Shown here piece after piece: positions 1 through 7,355 of a stretch of DNA of 64,000 nucleotides (positions are counted from its first letter, which is position 1; the number at the start of each line of letters is the position of its first letter). Location: assembly GCF_040253635.1 (NCBI RefSeq), contig NZ_JBEJGX010000003.1:7899501-7963500 (forward strand), read 5' to 3'. Position numbers and translations under genes: made by a program. The notes beneath the pieces are model-generated. The model searched no databases. It was not told the DNA's origin and worked only from the letters and a program-made list of their open reading frames with translations. Origin of the DNA: Streptomyces sp. Edi2. GTDB lineage: Bacteria; Actinomycetota; Actinomycetes; Streptomycetales; Streptomycetaceae.

Positions 1-1067
1 TGAGCCCGCAGCGTCAGGCCGAGGCCCTGGCCGTCGCCCTGAGCGAACCGGCCCGCAGCGCGCTGGTCGCGCTGGCGACCTTCGGCGTGCCGCTGCCCGC
101 CGCCTGGTTCGCACCGGTCACCGGAGACCCGCAGGCCGCAGGGGCCGGGCCGGAACTCTACGACCGCCGCCTGGTCACCTACAGCGGCGGCACCTACCTG
201 ATCACCGAGGACGCCTTCGCCGCGGTCCGCCACCAGAACTGGGCCCCCACCGCGGCGGCCACCGCCGCTGAAGGCCTGACGGCGGGGCTCACGGCGAAGA
301 CCGCGCAGCCGGGACCGGACCCGTATCTGCTGTTGACCGTGGCACGCGCCCTGAACGACGCGCAGCAGTGGGTACCGCTCTCCCGCCTGGTCAGGGTCGC
401 CGCGCCGACCGCGCTGGCCGCCGGCCGCGGGCAGATCGCGCTGCAGCTCTACATGCTGGGCAAGATCGCCGCGACGCACGGCGGAATGAGCAAGGACCTC
501 AAGTTCTTCGTCAGCACCGAGGAGCAGATCCGCAATCTCCTGAAGGGCGACAAACTCGCCGTGGCCGCGGCCCTGGCGATCCTCGCCGCGCCCGTCGCCC
601 CCACGGCGAAGATCGGCAGCCTCTTCGGCTACCTCGCCAAACTCGCCTCCGCTAACACCGCCGCCACGGCAGGAACCGCCGCCGTGGCGGTCGCGGCCGC
701 CACCACCGTCCTGGTGGTGACGCACGCGAACGAGGTGCCGGCCGGCTGCGCCGAGGCCAAACAGATCATTGCTCCCACGCAGCGGCCGACGGAGCTGCGC
801 ACGACGAAAGCTTTCGTCGACCGGTCCAGGCAGGTGGCAGCCGGCCTGCATGCCGCGGCCGGAAAGGCGACCGATGCCAAGGTGAAGTCCGCCCTCCAGA
901 CCCGGGCGGACGAGCGGAACAGCGCGGCCGACGCCAAGGAGCGCGAGGGGGACGAGGCCGGCATGCACCCCGATGTCGTCGCCGCGCTCGTGGCGAGCAA
1001 GGCGCTGCGAGAGGAGATCAAGGACACCCAGGAGATCTCCCCGGTCTGCTCCAACGTGCTGGAGTGA
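1..1067 (+). CDS. Hypothetical membrane-anchored protein, 5' end cut by window
   Basis: The reading frame is open to the left edge, with sense codons from base 3, so the gene probably begins before the window. The visible part is about 355 residues. The N-terminal stretch is Ala/Leu-rich and helical and resembles the tail of a repeat or STAND-type protein, but I recognise no family. One hydrophobic segment lies near bases 655-720 (Ala/Val-rich, ending VLVVTH). A charged, probably coiled-coil region follows (ADERNSAADAKEREGDEAG), with two Cys, one just after the membrane segment (AGCAEAK) and one at the end (PVCSNVLE). This suggests a single-pass protein with an external C-terminal domain that may form a disulfide. 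The gene converges on the phosphatase gene downstream, with a strong hairpin between them. Function unknown. Confidence 0.7.
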   Translation, partial: SPQRQAEALAVALSEPARSALVALATFGVPLPAAWFAPVTGDPQAAGAGPELYDRRLVTYSGGTYLITEDAFAAVRHQNWAPTAAATAAEGLTAGLTAKTAQPGPDPYLLLTVARALNDAQQWVPLSRLVRVAAPTALAAGRGQIALQLYMLGKIAATHGGMSKDLKFFVSTEEQIRNLLKGDKLAVAAALAILAAPVAPTAKIGSLFGYLAKLASANTAATAGTAAVAVAAATTVLVVTHANEVPAGCAEAKQIIAPTQRPTELRTTKAFVDRSRQVAAGLHAAAGKATDAKVKSALQTRADERNSAADAKEREGDEAGMHPDVVAALVASKALREEIKDTQEISPVCSNVLE

Positions 1068-1079
1068 CACGGGGATCCC

Positions 1080-1120
1080 GCGCTCCGACGCGCCGGCCGC
1101 GGGGCGGGGCGTCGGAGCGC
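1080..1120. terminator. Bidirectional terminator hairpin
   Basis: A perfect 12-bp stem (GCGCTCCGACGC at 1080-1091 paired with 1109-1120) lies between two convergent genes, 12 bases after the stop codon of the first. There is no T-run, which is common for Streptomyces terminators. Confidence 0.75.
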
Positions 1121-1142
1121 AGGACGGGTCGTGTCCCGCTGG

Positions 1143-1952
1143 TCAGTCCGTCAGCAGCCGGTCACGCAGCCGCTCGCGGGTGGCGGGCGCCAGCTTCAGG
1201 CCGTCGGTGAGGTACTTCTCCGTCGAGCCCCAGGTCTGCTCGATGGCGTCGTAGGCGGCCGCGAGGTAGTCGGTGTGTGCCCCGAACAGCGGCGCAAGCA
1301 GCTCCATAACCTCCTGCGACATCCCGACCGCGGAGTTGTCGGAGCGGCGGATCTTGTAGCGCCGGTGGGGATCGTTGGACTTGAGGTAGTCCGCCTCGAT
1401 GGCGTCCCGCTCCACGCCGACCGCGAGCAGGGTCACGGCAACGGACAGGCCGGCGCGGTCCTTGCCGGCCGCACAGTGCATCAGCGCAGGGACGCTGTCC
1501 TCGGCAAGCGCATTCAGCACCCTGCTGTGGTCTTCGGTGCGGGTGGTGATGATGTGGCGGTAGGTCTTGGCCATCCGGGCCGCGGCCTTGCCGTCGCCGA
1601 GCGCGGAGCGCAGCTGGTCCAGCTCACCGTCGCGCACCATGGCCCAGAATTCCGCGCCGTCAGCCGGGTCGGTGAGCGGGATGTTCACATTGCGCACGCC
1701 GGGCAGCGTGACATCGGGGCCTTCCAGCTTGATGTCCGAGGCATTGCGGAAGTCGAAGATGGTGTGCAGCCCGAGGCCGGCCAGAAATGCGGCATCCGTC
1801 TCGGTCGCATGGGCGAGGTGTCCGCTGCGAAACAGCCTCCCCTCCCGTACGCGACGCCCGTCCACGGTCGGCAGACCGCCCACATCGCGGAAGTTGCGGA
1901 CCTCCGCGAGCTCGGGCTGGGCCTGTGGGACCTGCGGCGTCTGCTGCGTCAC
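1143..1952 (-). CDS. Tyrosine-protein phosphatase (Y_phosphatase3 family)
   Basis: This 269-residue protein has the low-molecular-weight dual-specificity phosphatase signature HCAAGKDRAG near residue 165. That is the CX5R loop, with the catalytic Cys in a phosphate-binding loop. The N-terminal NFRDVGG motif and FRSGHLAHAT match the bacterial family typified by mycobacterial PtpB, which dephosphorylates phosphotyrosine, phosphoserine or phosphoinositides. The start is GTG at 1952, six bases after GAGGAG. An in-frame extension upstream to 2132 lacks family similarity and a ribosome binding site. No signal peptide is seen, so it is cytosolic unless exported by another route. It is divergent from the SGNH hydrolase gene, with the shared promoter region in about 240 bp. 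The substrate is not deducible. Confidence 0.88.
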   Translation of the reverse strand: MTQQTPQVPQAQPELAEVRNFRDVGGLPTVDGRRVREGRLFRSGHLAHATETDAAFLAGLGLHTIFDFRNASDIKLEGPDVTLPGVRNVNIPLTDPADGAEFWAMVRDGELDQLRSALGDGKAAARMAKTYRHIITTRTEDHSRVLNALAEDSVPALMHCAAGKDRAGLSVAVTLLAVGVERDAIEADYLKSNDPHRRYKIRRSDNSAVGMSQEVMELLAPLFGAHTDYLAAAYDAIEQTWGSTEKYLTDGLKLAPATRERLRDRLLTD

Positions 1953-2193
1953 GCGCGCTCCTCGGGTTCGTTCGCCGACGCCGCTCGTCGGCGAGGCGGG
2001 CACTTCCGACGATACGACATTGATGCAATAGGCAATCGGGCCGACATGGAGGCTCCGCGATATGCGGGGGAGCAGGGCGTTGCCGATCTTTATTCCAACT
2101 TGACAAGAATTTGACTTGGTGGCATTAATCACCCCTCGTCAACCCCTGGTTACGGTGGCGTAAGTCACTTCTTGAGGTGAAGTATGTCTTGAC

Positions 2194-2994
2194 GTGGCAG
2201 ACGATTCGAAGTACTTCAGCAACGGCGCCCACGGCGCCATCGGGTCGTACGCAGCCGTCGGGGACAGCTTTACAGAGGGGGTCGGGGATCCCGGCCCTGA
2301 CGGGGCGTACATCGGTTGGGCGGACCGCCTGGCGGTCCTTCTCTCGGACCAGCAGGCCGAAGGGGACTTCCGCTATGCGAACCTCGCGGTCAGGGGGCGG
2401 CTCTTGGACCAGGTCGTCGAGGAGCAGGTGCCCCGGGCGAAGAAGCTCGCCCCCGCTCTGGTGACGTTCTGCGCCGGCGGCAATGACATCCTGCGGCCCG
2501 GTTCGGACCCGGACGCGGTCGCCGAGCGCTATGAGGCGGCGGTCGCCGATCTGCGGCAGGAGGTCGGTACGGTCCTGCTCTGCACCGGCTTCGACACCCG
2601 CGGCGTCCCCGTCTTCAAGCATCTGCGCGGCAAGATCGCCACGTACACGGCGCATGTCCGGGCCATCGCGGACCGGCACGACTGCCCGGTACTGGACCTG
2701 TGGTCGTTGAAGTCGGTGCAGGACCGGCGGGCCTGGGACGGCGACCGGCTGCATCTCTCCGCCGACGGGCACACCCGGGTGGCGCTGCGCGCGGGGCAGG
2801 TGCTCGGACTGCGGGTGCCGGCCGACCCGGACCAGCCGTGGCCGCCGGAGGCGGAGCGGTCGGCCGCCGAGGCGCGGCGGGACAACATCCACTGGGCGCG
2901 GGAGCACCTTGTCCCGTGGATCGGGCGCCGGCTGCGCGGTGAGTCGTCCGGTGACCATGTCGAGCCCAAGCGGCCCGATCTGCTGCCGCTGTAG
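2194..2994 (+). CDS. SGNH/GDSL-family hydrolase
   Basis: The 266-residue protein carries the block I motif GDSFTEG (Ser nucleophile) near residue 23, the block III motif GGNDIL near residue 95 and the block V motif DRLHLSADGH near residue 188, which supplies the Asp-x-x-His pair. This is a complete SGNH catalytic set. Members are esterases or lipases acting on lipids, acetylated sugars or peptidoglycan; the substrate cannot be told here. No signal peptide is visible, so it is probably cytosolic. The start is GTG at 2194; the only GAGG upstream is about 16 bases away, so the start is less certain. It converges with the ATPase gene downstream, with a hairpin between. Confidence 0.88.
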   Translation: MADDSKYFSNGAHGAIGSYAAVGDSFTEGVGDPGPDGAYIGWADRLAVLLSDQQAEGDFRYANLAVRGRLLDQVVEEQVPRAKKLAPALVTFCAGGNDILRPGSDPDAVAERYEAAVADLRQEVGTVLLCTGFDTRGVPVFKHLRGKIATYTAHVRAIADRHDCPVLDLWSLKSVQDRRAWDGDRLHLSADGHTRVALRAGQVLGLRVPADPDQPWPPEAERSAAEARRDNIHWAREHLVPWIGRRLRGESSGDHVEPKRPDLLPL

Positions 2995-3061
2995 GGGACA
3001 CCCGCCCGGGAGGTGTCGTCCCCTGGGGCGGCCGGGGCCGTCAAAGGCCCAAGGCGCGCCG

Positions 3062-3096
3062 GAGGCCCCGTTTCCGCCGATGCGGAGCGGGGCCTC
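3062..3096. terminator. Bidirectional terminator hairpin
   Basis: The stem GAGGCCCC/GGGGCCTC (3062-3069 with 3089-3096) has a 19-base loop. It abuts the stop codon of the leftward ATPase gene and follows the SGNH hydrolase by about 70 bases. Confidence 0.65.
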
Positions 3097-3594
3097 TCAG
3101 TGGGCGAGCGAGGAGTACGGCAGATCCGCCCAGACGACCCGGCCCCGGCCGCTGTCGGCGGGCCGCGATCCCCAGCTGTCGGAGAGCGCGCCGACGAGGA
3201 ACAGTCCTCGTCCGCACTCCTTGTCCACGCTGCCGGGCTGGACGTGCGGCGCCGAATCCTCCGGGCCGCCCTGGTCCGTGATCTCTATGCGTATGTGCGC
3301 CCCGAAAAGGGCGAGTTCGCAGCCGACCTTCTCGCTGTCGGTGTGCCGCAGCGCGTTGGTGAACAGCTCGGAAACCACCAACTCCACGTCGTCATGGACG
3401 TGTTGAGCCGCGCCCCACTCGTGCAGCAGCGCACTGACGCGTCTGCGCGCCTCGGGAACGGAGGTGCGCCGCGCCGGCAAGTGGAACGCGTCCTGCGGGT
3501 ACTGGGCGACGAAGCCGCCACAGCGCCCTAACGAGGGAGCGTTGTTGGAGGAAGCCACTCCGTAACTATGTGCGATGCCGGTCACCGATGGCAA
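3097..3594 (-). CDS. Anti-sigma-factor-like ATP-binding protein (HATPase_c_2, RsbW/SpoIIAB type)
   Basis: This is a small stand-alone GHKL ATPase domain of 165 residues. The N-box is ELVVSELFTNALRHT, the G1 box is IEITDQGGP, and the G2 box is CGRGLFLVGAL. In Streptomyces such proteins often sit next to an XRE/DUF397 pair, as here, and act as anti-sigma or partner-switch components. The gene is divergent from the XRE regulator across about 100 bp that contains a palindrome (3602-3616). The start is unclear: TTG at 3594 gives the listed length, and the GTG about 12 codons in is an alternative. The catalytic core starts around residue 35 either way. Confidence 0.85.
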   Translation of the reverse strand: MPSVTGIAHSYGVASSNNAPSLGRCGGFVAQYPQDAFHLPARRTSVPEARRRVSALLHEWGAAQHVHDDVELVVSELFTNALRHTDSEKVGCELALFGAHIRIEITDQGGPEDSAPHVQPGSVDKECGRGLFLVGALSDSWGSRPADSGRGRVVWADLPYSSLAH

Positions 3595-3601
3595 GGATCA
3601 C

Positions 3602-3616
3602 TCTGCAATTTGCAGA
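3602..3616. promoter_or_regulatory. Palindrome in divergent promoter region, candidate operator
   Basis: TCTGCAATTTGCAGA is a perfect 7-1-7 inverted repeat between the start codons of the ATPase and the XRE regulator. It is AT-rich against a very GC-rich background and of the right size for a dimeric helix-turn-helix protein. That the neighbouring XRE protein binds it is inference. Confidence 0.45.
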
Positions 3617-3695
3617 ATCGTAAGGTGCAGTCTGTTCGTGCTGTTGACGGCATGACACACTGCTGACCACTGAAGTCAGTTGGAGGCGATCGGAC

Positions 3696-4562
3696 GTGGC
3701 GGACCCACGGTCGGCAGGTGCACCGACCGTCCTGCGGGTGGTGCTCGGCAAGCGACTGCAGGACCTGCGCGAGAAGGCGGGAATCTCCTTCGAACGGGCC
3801 GCCGCGGCCCTCGATGTGACCCACGCCACGATACGACGTATGGAAAAGGCCGAGGTCGGCCTCAAGCTCCCCTACGTCGAGAAGCTGCTCGCGACCTACG
3901 GCGTCACCGACGAGGGCGAGATCGAGGGCTTCCTCTCCCTCGCGCGCGAGGCCAACAAGCCCGGCTGGTGGCACCGGTTCCGGGACGTCCTTCCCGAGTG
4001 GTTCAGCGCTTACGTCAGCCTGGAGAGCGAAGCCAACCTCATCCGGGCCTATCAACCGCACTACGTCCCGGGGCTGTTGCAGACCGAGGACTACGCCGCC
4101 GCCGTCCTGCGGGCCGGCATGCCGCACGCCTCCGCGGCGGACATCGACCGCATCGTCGCGCTGCGCATGGAGCGGCAGTCGCTCCTCACCCGTGAGGGCG
4201 CACCGATGCTGTGGGTGGTCATGGACGAGACCGTGCTGCGGCGGCCGATCGGCGGGGCCCAGGTGATGCGCGACCAGATCACCCGGCTGATGGAGGCCAC
4301 CGCACTGCCGAACGTCCGCCTGCAGGTCATGCCCTTCGCCGCGGGTCCGCACCCCGCCATGTACGGCCCCTTTCACATTTTCCGCTTCCCGATTCCGGAA
4401 CTCCCGGACATGGCCTACGCGGAAAGCCTCGTCGGAGCCGTGTACTTCGACCAGCGCAACGACGTCTCGCAGTTCCTGGAGGCCCTGGACCGGATGTGTG
4501 CGCAGGCCGCGCCGGCACACACCACCGAGGCCATTCTGGGTGGCTTTCGCAAGGAGATCTGA
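3696..4562 (+). CDS. XRE-family regulator with DUF5753 domain (WhiJ-like)
   Basis: The 288-residue protein has an N-terminal helix-turn-helix at about residues 15-70 (KRLQDLREKAGISFERAA, then THATIRRMEK). A DUF5753 C-terminal domain at about 95-280 is marked by the typical YQPHYVPGLLQTEDYA and ERQSLLTRE. Proteins of this architecture (WhiJ and relatives) work with a DUF397 partner and often an ATPase, and influence development and antibiotic production in Streptomyces. The start is GTG at 3696, ten bases after GGAGG. Only three bases separate its stop from the DUF397 start, so the two are co-transcribed and probably coupled. Confidence 0.92.
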   Translation: MADPRSAGAPTVLRVVLGKRLQDLREKAGISFERAAAALDVTHATIRRMEKAEVGLKLPYVEKLLATYGVTDEGEIEGFLSLAREANKPGWWHRFRDVLPEWFSAYVSLESEANLIRAYQPHYVPGLLQTEDYAAAVLRAGMPHASAADIDRIVALRMERQSLLTREGAPMLWVVMDETVLRRPIGGAQVMRDQITRLMEATALPNVRLQVMPFAAGPHPAMYGPFHIFRFPIPELPDMAYAESLVGAVYFDQRNDVSQFLEALDRMCAQAAPAHTTEAILGGFRKEI

Positions 4563-4565
4563 ACC

Positions 4566-4844
4566 ATGGATCGCATACGCATCTACAACGGCATGCCCGC
4601 CAAGGAACTGGGCACTGAGGGCTGGCACAAGCCGTGGAGCGGCGGAAACGGCGGCGAGTGCGTCGAGGCCATGCGGCTGGGCGACGGCCGGATCGCGCTG
4701 CGCCAGTCGACCGACCCGGACGGCCCGGCGCTGATCTACACCCACCACGAAATGGTGAGTTTCATCGAGGGCGCGAAGGCCGGCCACGCCGACTTCCTGC
4801 TCGCGGCGGCGCCGGGCCGGCGGTCCGAGCGGAGGACGGCATGA
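4566..4844 (+). CDS. DUF397 domain-containing protein
   Basis: This is a 92-residue protein. The DUF397 core runs from about residue 18 to 75 (WHKPWSGGNGGECVEAM, then IALRQSTDPDGPAL and FIEGAKAG). DUF397 proteins are the small obligate partners of DUF5753-type XRE regulators and are thought to antagonise or co-act with them. It starts three bases after the regulator's stop. Its stop overlaps the methyltransferase start as ATGA (4841-4844), so all three genes form one translationally coupled operon. The N-terminal DRIRIYNGMPAKELG extension is longer than in minimal members. Confidence 0.9.
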   Translation: MDRIRIYNGMPAKELGTEGWHKPWSGGNGGECVEAMRLGDGRIALRQSTDPDGPALIYTHHEMVSFIEGAKAGHADFLLAAAPGRRSERRTA

Positions 4845-5746
4845 ACGAGCAGGACATCTCCCCGGGGGTACCGGAGGGCACGGTCCATGAGATCGGACCG
4901 TACGTCCAGGGGCCGGAGGCCTCGGGCTTCCCTGCCGAGGAGATCGACACCAGCCGGCCGCATCCGGCCCGGATGTACGACTACTACCTCGGCGGCTGGG
5001 ACAACTACGAGGTCGACCGGGTGGCCGCGGAGCGCGTCATCGAGGTCCACCCCCAGGTCCGGCTCAGCGCCCGCGCCAACCGGGCCTTCATGCGGCGGGC
5101 GGTGCGCGAACTGACCGCCTGCGGCATCCGCCAGATCATCGATATCGGCACCGGCATCCCCACCTCCCCCAACACCCATGAGGTGGCCAGGGAGACCGCT
5201 CCCGACACCCGCGTCGTGTACGTCGACAACGACCCGATCGTCGCCACCCACGCCGGGGCCCGGCTGACCAACACCGAACGCACCGGATTCGTGCTCGGCG
5301 ACGTCCGCGACCCCAAGGCGCTGCTCGACCACCCCACCGTCCGGGAACTGATCGACTTCGACCGTCCCGTGGCGCTGCTGCTGGTCGCCGTACTCCACTT
5401 CGTCCGGGACGACGAGGATCCCGCCGGCCTCATCGCCACCCTGGCCGAGGCGCTGCCCGCAGGCAGCCATCTCGTCCTGTCGCATGCGACCGGGGAGCCC
5501 TACGAGGCCTATGCGGCGGGCCGCACGGACGAGCAGGCGCGCGACGGCGTCGTGAACGTCTACAAGAGCGCCACCGCCTCCCTCAACCTGCGGTCGAAGG
5601 CCGAGATCGCGCCGCTCTTCGGGCCGTTCGCCCTGCTGGAGCCGGGGGTGGTACGGGTGCCGCTGTGGCGTCCCGACGGCCCGGTGCCCGGTGCGCAGGA
5701 GCTCAACAACACCATTTTCTACGGCGGGGTGGGCCGCAAGGGCTGA
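4841..5746 (+). CDS. SAM-dependent methyltransferase, DUF574 (Methyltransf_19) family
   Basis: The protein is 301 residues, starting at ATG 4841 after GGAGG and overlapping the DUF397 stop by four bases. The family signature ARMYDYYLGGWDNYEVDR appears near residue 45. The Rossmann glycine motif is IIDIGTGIP near residue 105, followed by VYVDNDPIV, the acidic residue expected to bind the SAM ribose. DUF574 proteins are expanded in Streptomyces and most have unknown substrates. Coupling to an XRE/DUF397 pair is a recurring arrangement but not universal. It may methylate a small molecule or protein under control of the upstream regulator (inference). Confidence 0.9.
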   Translation: MNEQDISPGVPEGTVHEIGPYVQGPEASGFPAEEIDTSRPHPARMYDYYLGGWDNYEVDRVAAERVIEVHPQVRLSARANRAFMRRAVRELTACGIRQIIDIGTGIPTSPNTHEVARETAPDTRVVYVDNDPIVATHAGARLTNTERTGFVLGDVRDPKALLDHPTVRELIDFDRPVALLLVAVLHFVRDDEDPAGLIATLAEALPAGSHLVLSHATGEPYEAYAAGRTDEQARDGVVNVYKSATASLNLRSKAEIAPLFGPFALLEPGVVRVPLWRPDGPVPGAQELNNTIFYGGVGRKG

Positions 5747-5772
5747 CCGGCCGGGCTCGCGGGCCCGGCCGG
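5747..5772 (+). terminator. Terminator hairpin after methyltransferase operon
   Basis: A ten-bp stem CCGGCCGGGC/GCCCGGCCGG with a 6-base loop begins directly after the TGA at 5744-5746 and precedes the convergent sugar-kinase gene. Confidence 0.7.
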
Positions 5773-5789
5773 AGGTTCCCGCCGGCGAG

Positions 5790-6830
5790 CTACGCGCCCG
5801 CGGGGGAGACCCGGGCGTCCGGCGGACCCGCGAGCGGCTGCCCGTCGCCGGGCGGTGCGGTGGAGGGCGGTGCGGTGGCCGGCGCCGTCGAGTTGAGGGG
5901 CGCCGCCGGGGTGAGAGCCGAGTGCAGGTCCTCCGGTCCGGCGAGGCGGGTGTGGGTGCCCGGCGAGGTGCAGGCGTACGCCCCCGCGATCGCACCCAGG
6001 CGCGCGCACTCGTCGAGATCCCGGCCCGCCAGCCGGCCGTAGAGGAACCCGCAGGTGAAGGCGTCGCCCGCGCCGTTGCTGTCCACGACCGGGCCGGGCG
6101 GGACCGCGGGCGGGACCAGGCGTGGGGTGCGGTCGTCGGTGGTGAGGAGGTAGGCGCCGCCCGCCCCGGCCGTCGCGATCACCGCCTCGGCCCGCCCCTC
6201 GTGCAGGATCTCCCGCATGACGGAGCCGATCCGCTCGCCCGCCCCCGCCGTACTGAGGAACACCAGGTCCGAGCGGAGCGCGAACTCGCGGTGATGGTCC
6301 GTCAGTCCGTCCCAGTCGTGCAGATCCGTGGAGACGGGGATGCCCAGAGCCTCGATGTCGTCGTAGAGGAACCGGGCGAAGTGCATGATCGACAGATGGA
6401 CGTGCCGGGCCCGGCGCAGCGGGGGGAGATAGTGCTCGGGCGGCATCCGCAGCTCGACCGGGTCACGGCCGTCGTAGAACGACATCCGGCGGCCGTCGGA
6501 GGCCACGAGGTTGACCGCCCGCCGGGTGCCGTGCGGCGAGAGCAGCGGCCGGAAGTCGACGCCGGTACCGGCCAGCCGCTCACGGACCAGGCGGCCCGGA
6601 TGGTCGTCGCCGAGGAAATCCACGAATCCCGTGGTGAGCCCGAGCGCCGCGCAGCCGAGCGCGACGCCGGTGCCGGTGTGTCCCGCCCCTTCGTGAAGAG
6701 GGGGGACCGCATAGGAGTCGGCGAGCGGTACGGGCAGCGCGGCGACCGACACGACGGTGTCCACGCCCGACCCGCCGACGACGAGTACGTCGTAGGCGTC
6801 ATACGGCTCAGAAACCTGCTGGAATGTCAC
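5790..6830 (-). CDS. PfkB-family carbohydrate kinase
   Basis: The 346-residue ribokinase-fold protein has an N-terminal VLVVGGSGVDTVV strand and a GHTGTGVALGCAALG sugar-binding segment near residue 50. The C-terminal PfkB signature DSNGAGDAFTCGFLYG lies near residue 250, with the catalytic Asp in GAGD. It phosphorylates a sugar or nucleoside; the sequence does not tell which. The last 45 residues are a Pro/Ala/Thr-rich tail beyond the fold. The start is GTG at 6830 with AGGGA just upstream. A 16-bp sequence repeated with 20-bp period sits 11 bases upstream of the start codon and may be regulatory. No pathway genes adjoin it. Confidence 0.9.
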   Translation of the reverse strand: MTFQQVSEPYDAYDVLVVGGSGVDTVVSVAALPVPLADSYAVPPLHEGAGHTGTGVALGCAALGLTTGFVDFLGDDHPGRLVRERLAGTGVDFRPLLSPHGTRRAVNLVASDGRRMSFYDGRDPVELRMPPEHYLPPLRRARHVHLSIMHFARFLYDDIEALGIPVSTDLHDWDGLTDHHREFALRSDLVFLSTAGAGERIGSVMREILHEGRAEAVIATAGAGGAYLLTTDDRTPRLVPPAVPPGPVVDSNGAGDAFTCGFLYGRLAGRDLDECARLGAIAGAYACTSPGTHTRLAGPEDLHSALTPAAPLNSTAPATAPPSTAPPGDGQPLAGPPDARVSPAGA

Positions 6831-7355
6831 AAGCGTCCCTGAATCCCTTGCTGGTGAGACGAATCCCTTGCTGGTGGAACCGTTTGCGGACGATGTGCGT
6901 CCGCTGCCGGGAGTCTAGACGCACACTCGGCTCATCACGGGATGTCAGGGACTCCGGTGACACGAGGGAGAAAAGGGACCGCAAGAAGCCGCGCCGGTGA
7001 TCAGGGGCCGGTGCGGAACGGGCGAGGAGGCCCGGCTCGCGGTCCGCGGGACTGCAGGGATGTCCCTCGAACGGTTGGCGGAAAGGGCCGTTGACGGGGA
7101 GGGTGAGGGCACTGAAGCCTGAGGTCCCTCGGTGATCAAGCTCCGTGGGCGGCGCGGGCGGTGAGGCCGGTGCGGGCCGCGGTCGAAACCCGGCGCGGGC
7201 GGCGATCGGAAATCCGGCGCGGCGTACGGACCCCGGGGAGGAAGAGCGGATCCGGGGCAGTGACGGGCGGGCGCCGGCGGCCGGACGGGCCGGCGGGGGA
7301 CGAGGCGGAAATGGCGGACAGGGCGGACAGGACGAACAGGGCAGACAGAGGAGAC
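6831..7355. other. Divergent intergenic region between kinase and oxidoreductase pseudogene
   Basis: Over 500 bases without a convincing gene. It holds the 16-bp direct repeat at 6841-6876 and, near 7310-7345, a run of degenerate GCGGACAGG-like repeats just before the oxidoreductase start. Possible frames across it show no domain. Confidence 0.5.
6841..6876. repeat. 16-bp direct repeat upstream of kinase gene
   Basis: GAATCCCTTGCTGGTG occurs at 6841-6856 and again at 6861-6876, exactly two helical turns apart, in the leader or promoter of the leftward PfkB gene. The spacing would place two protein dimers on one face of the helix. It could also be a chance local duplication. Confidence 0.6.
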
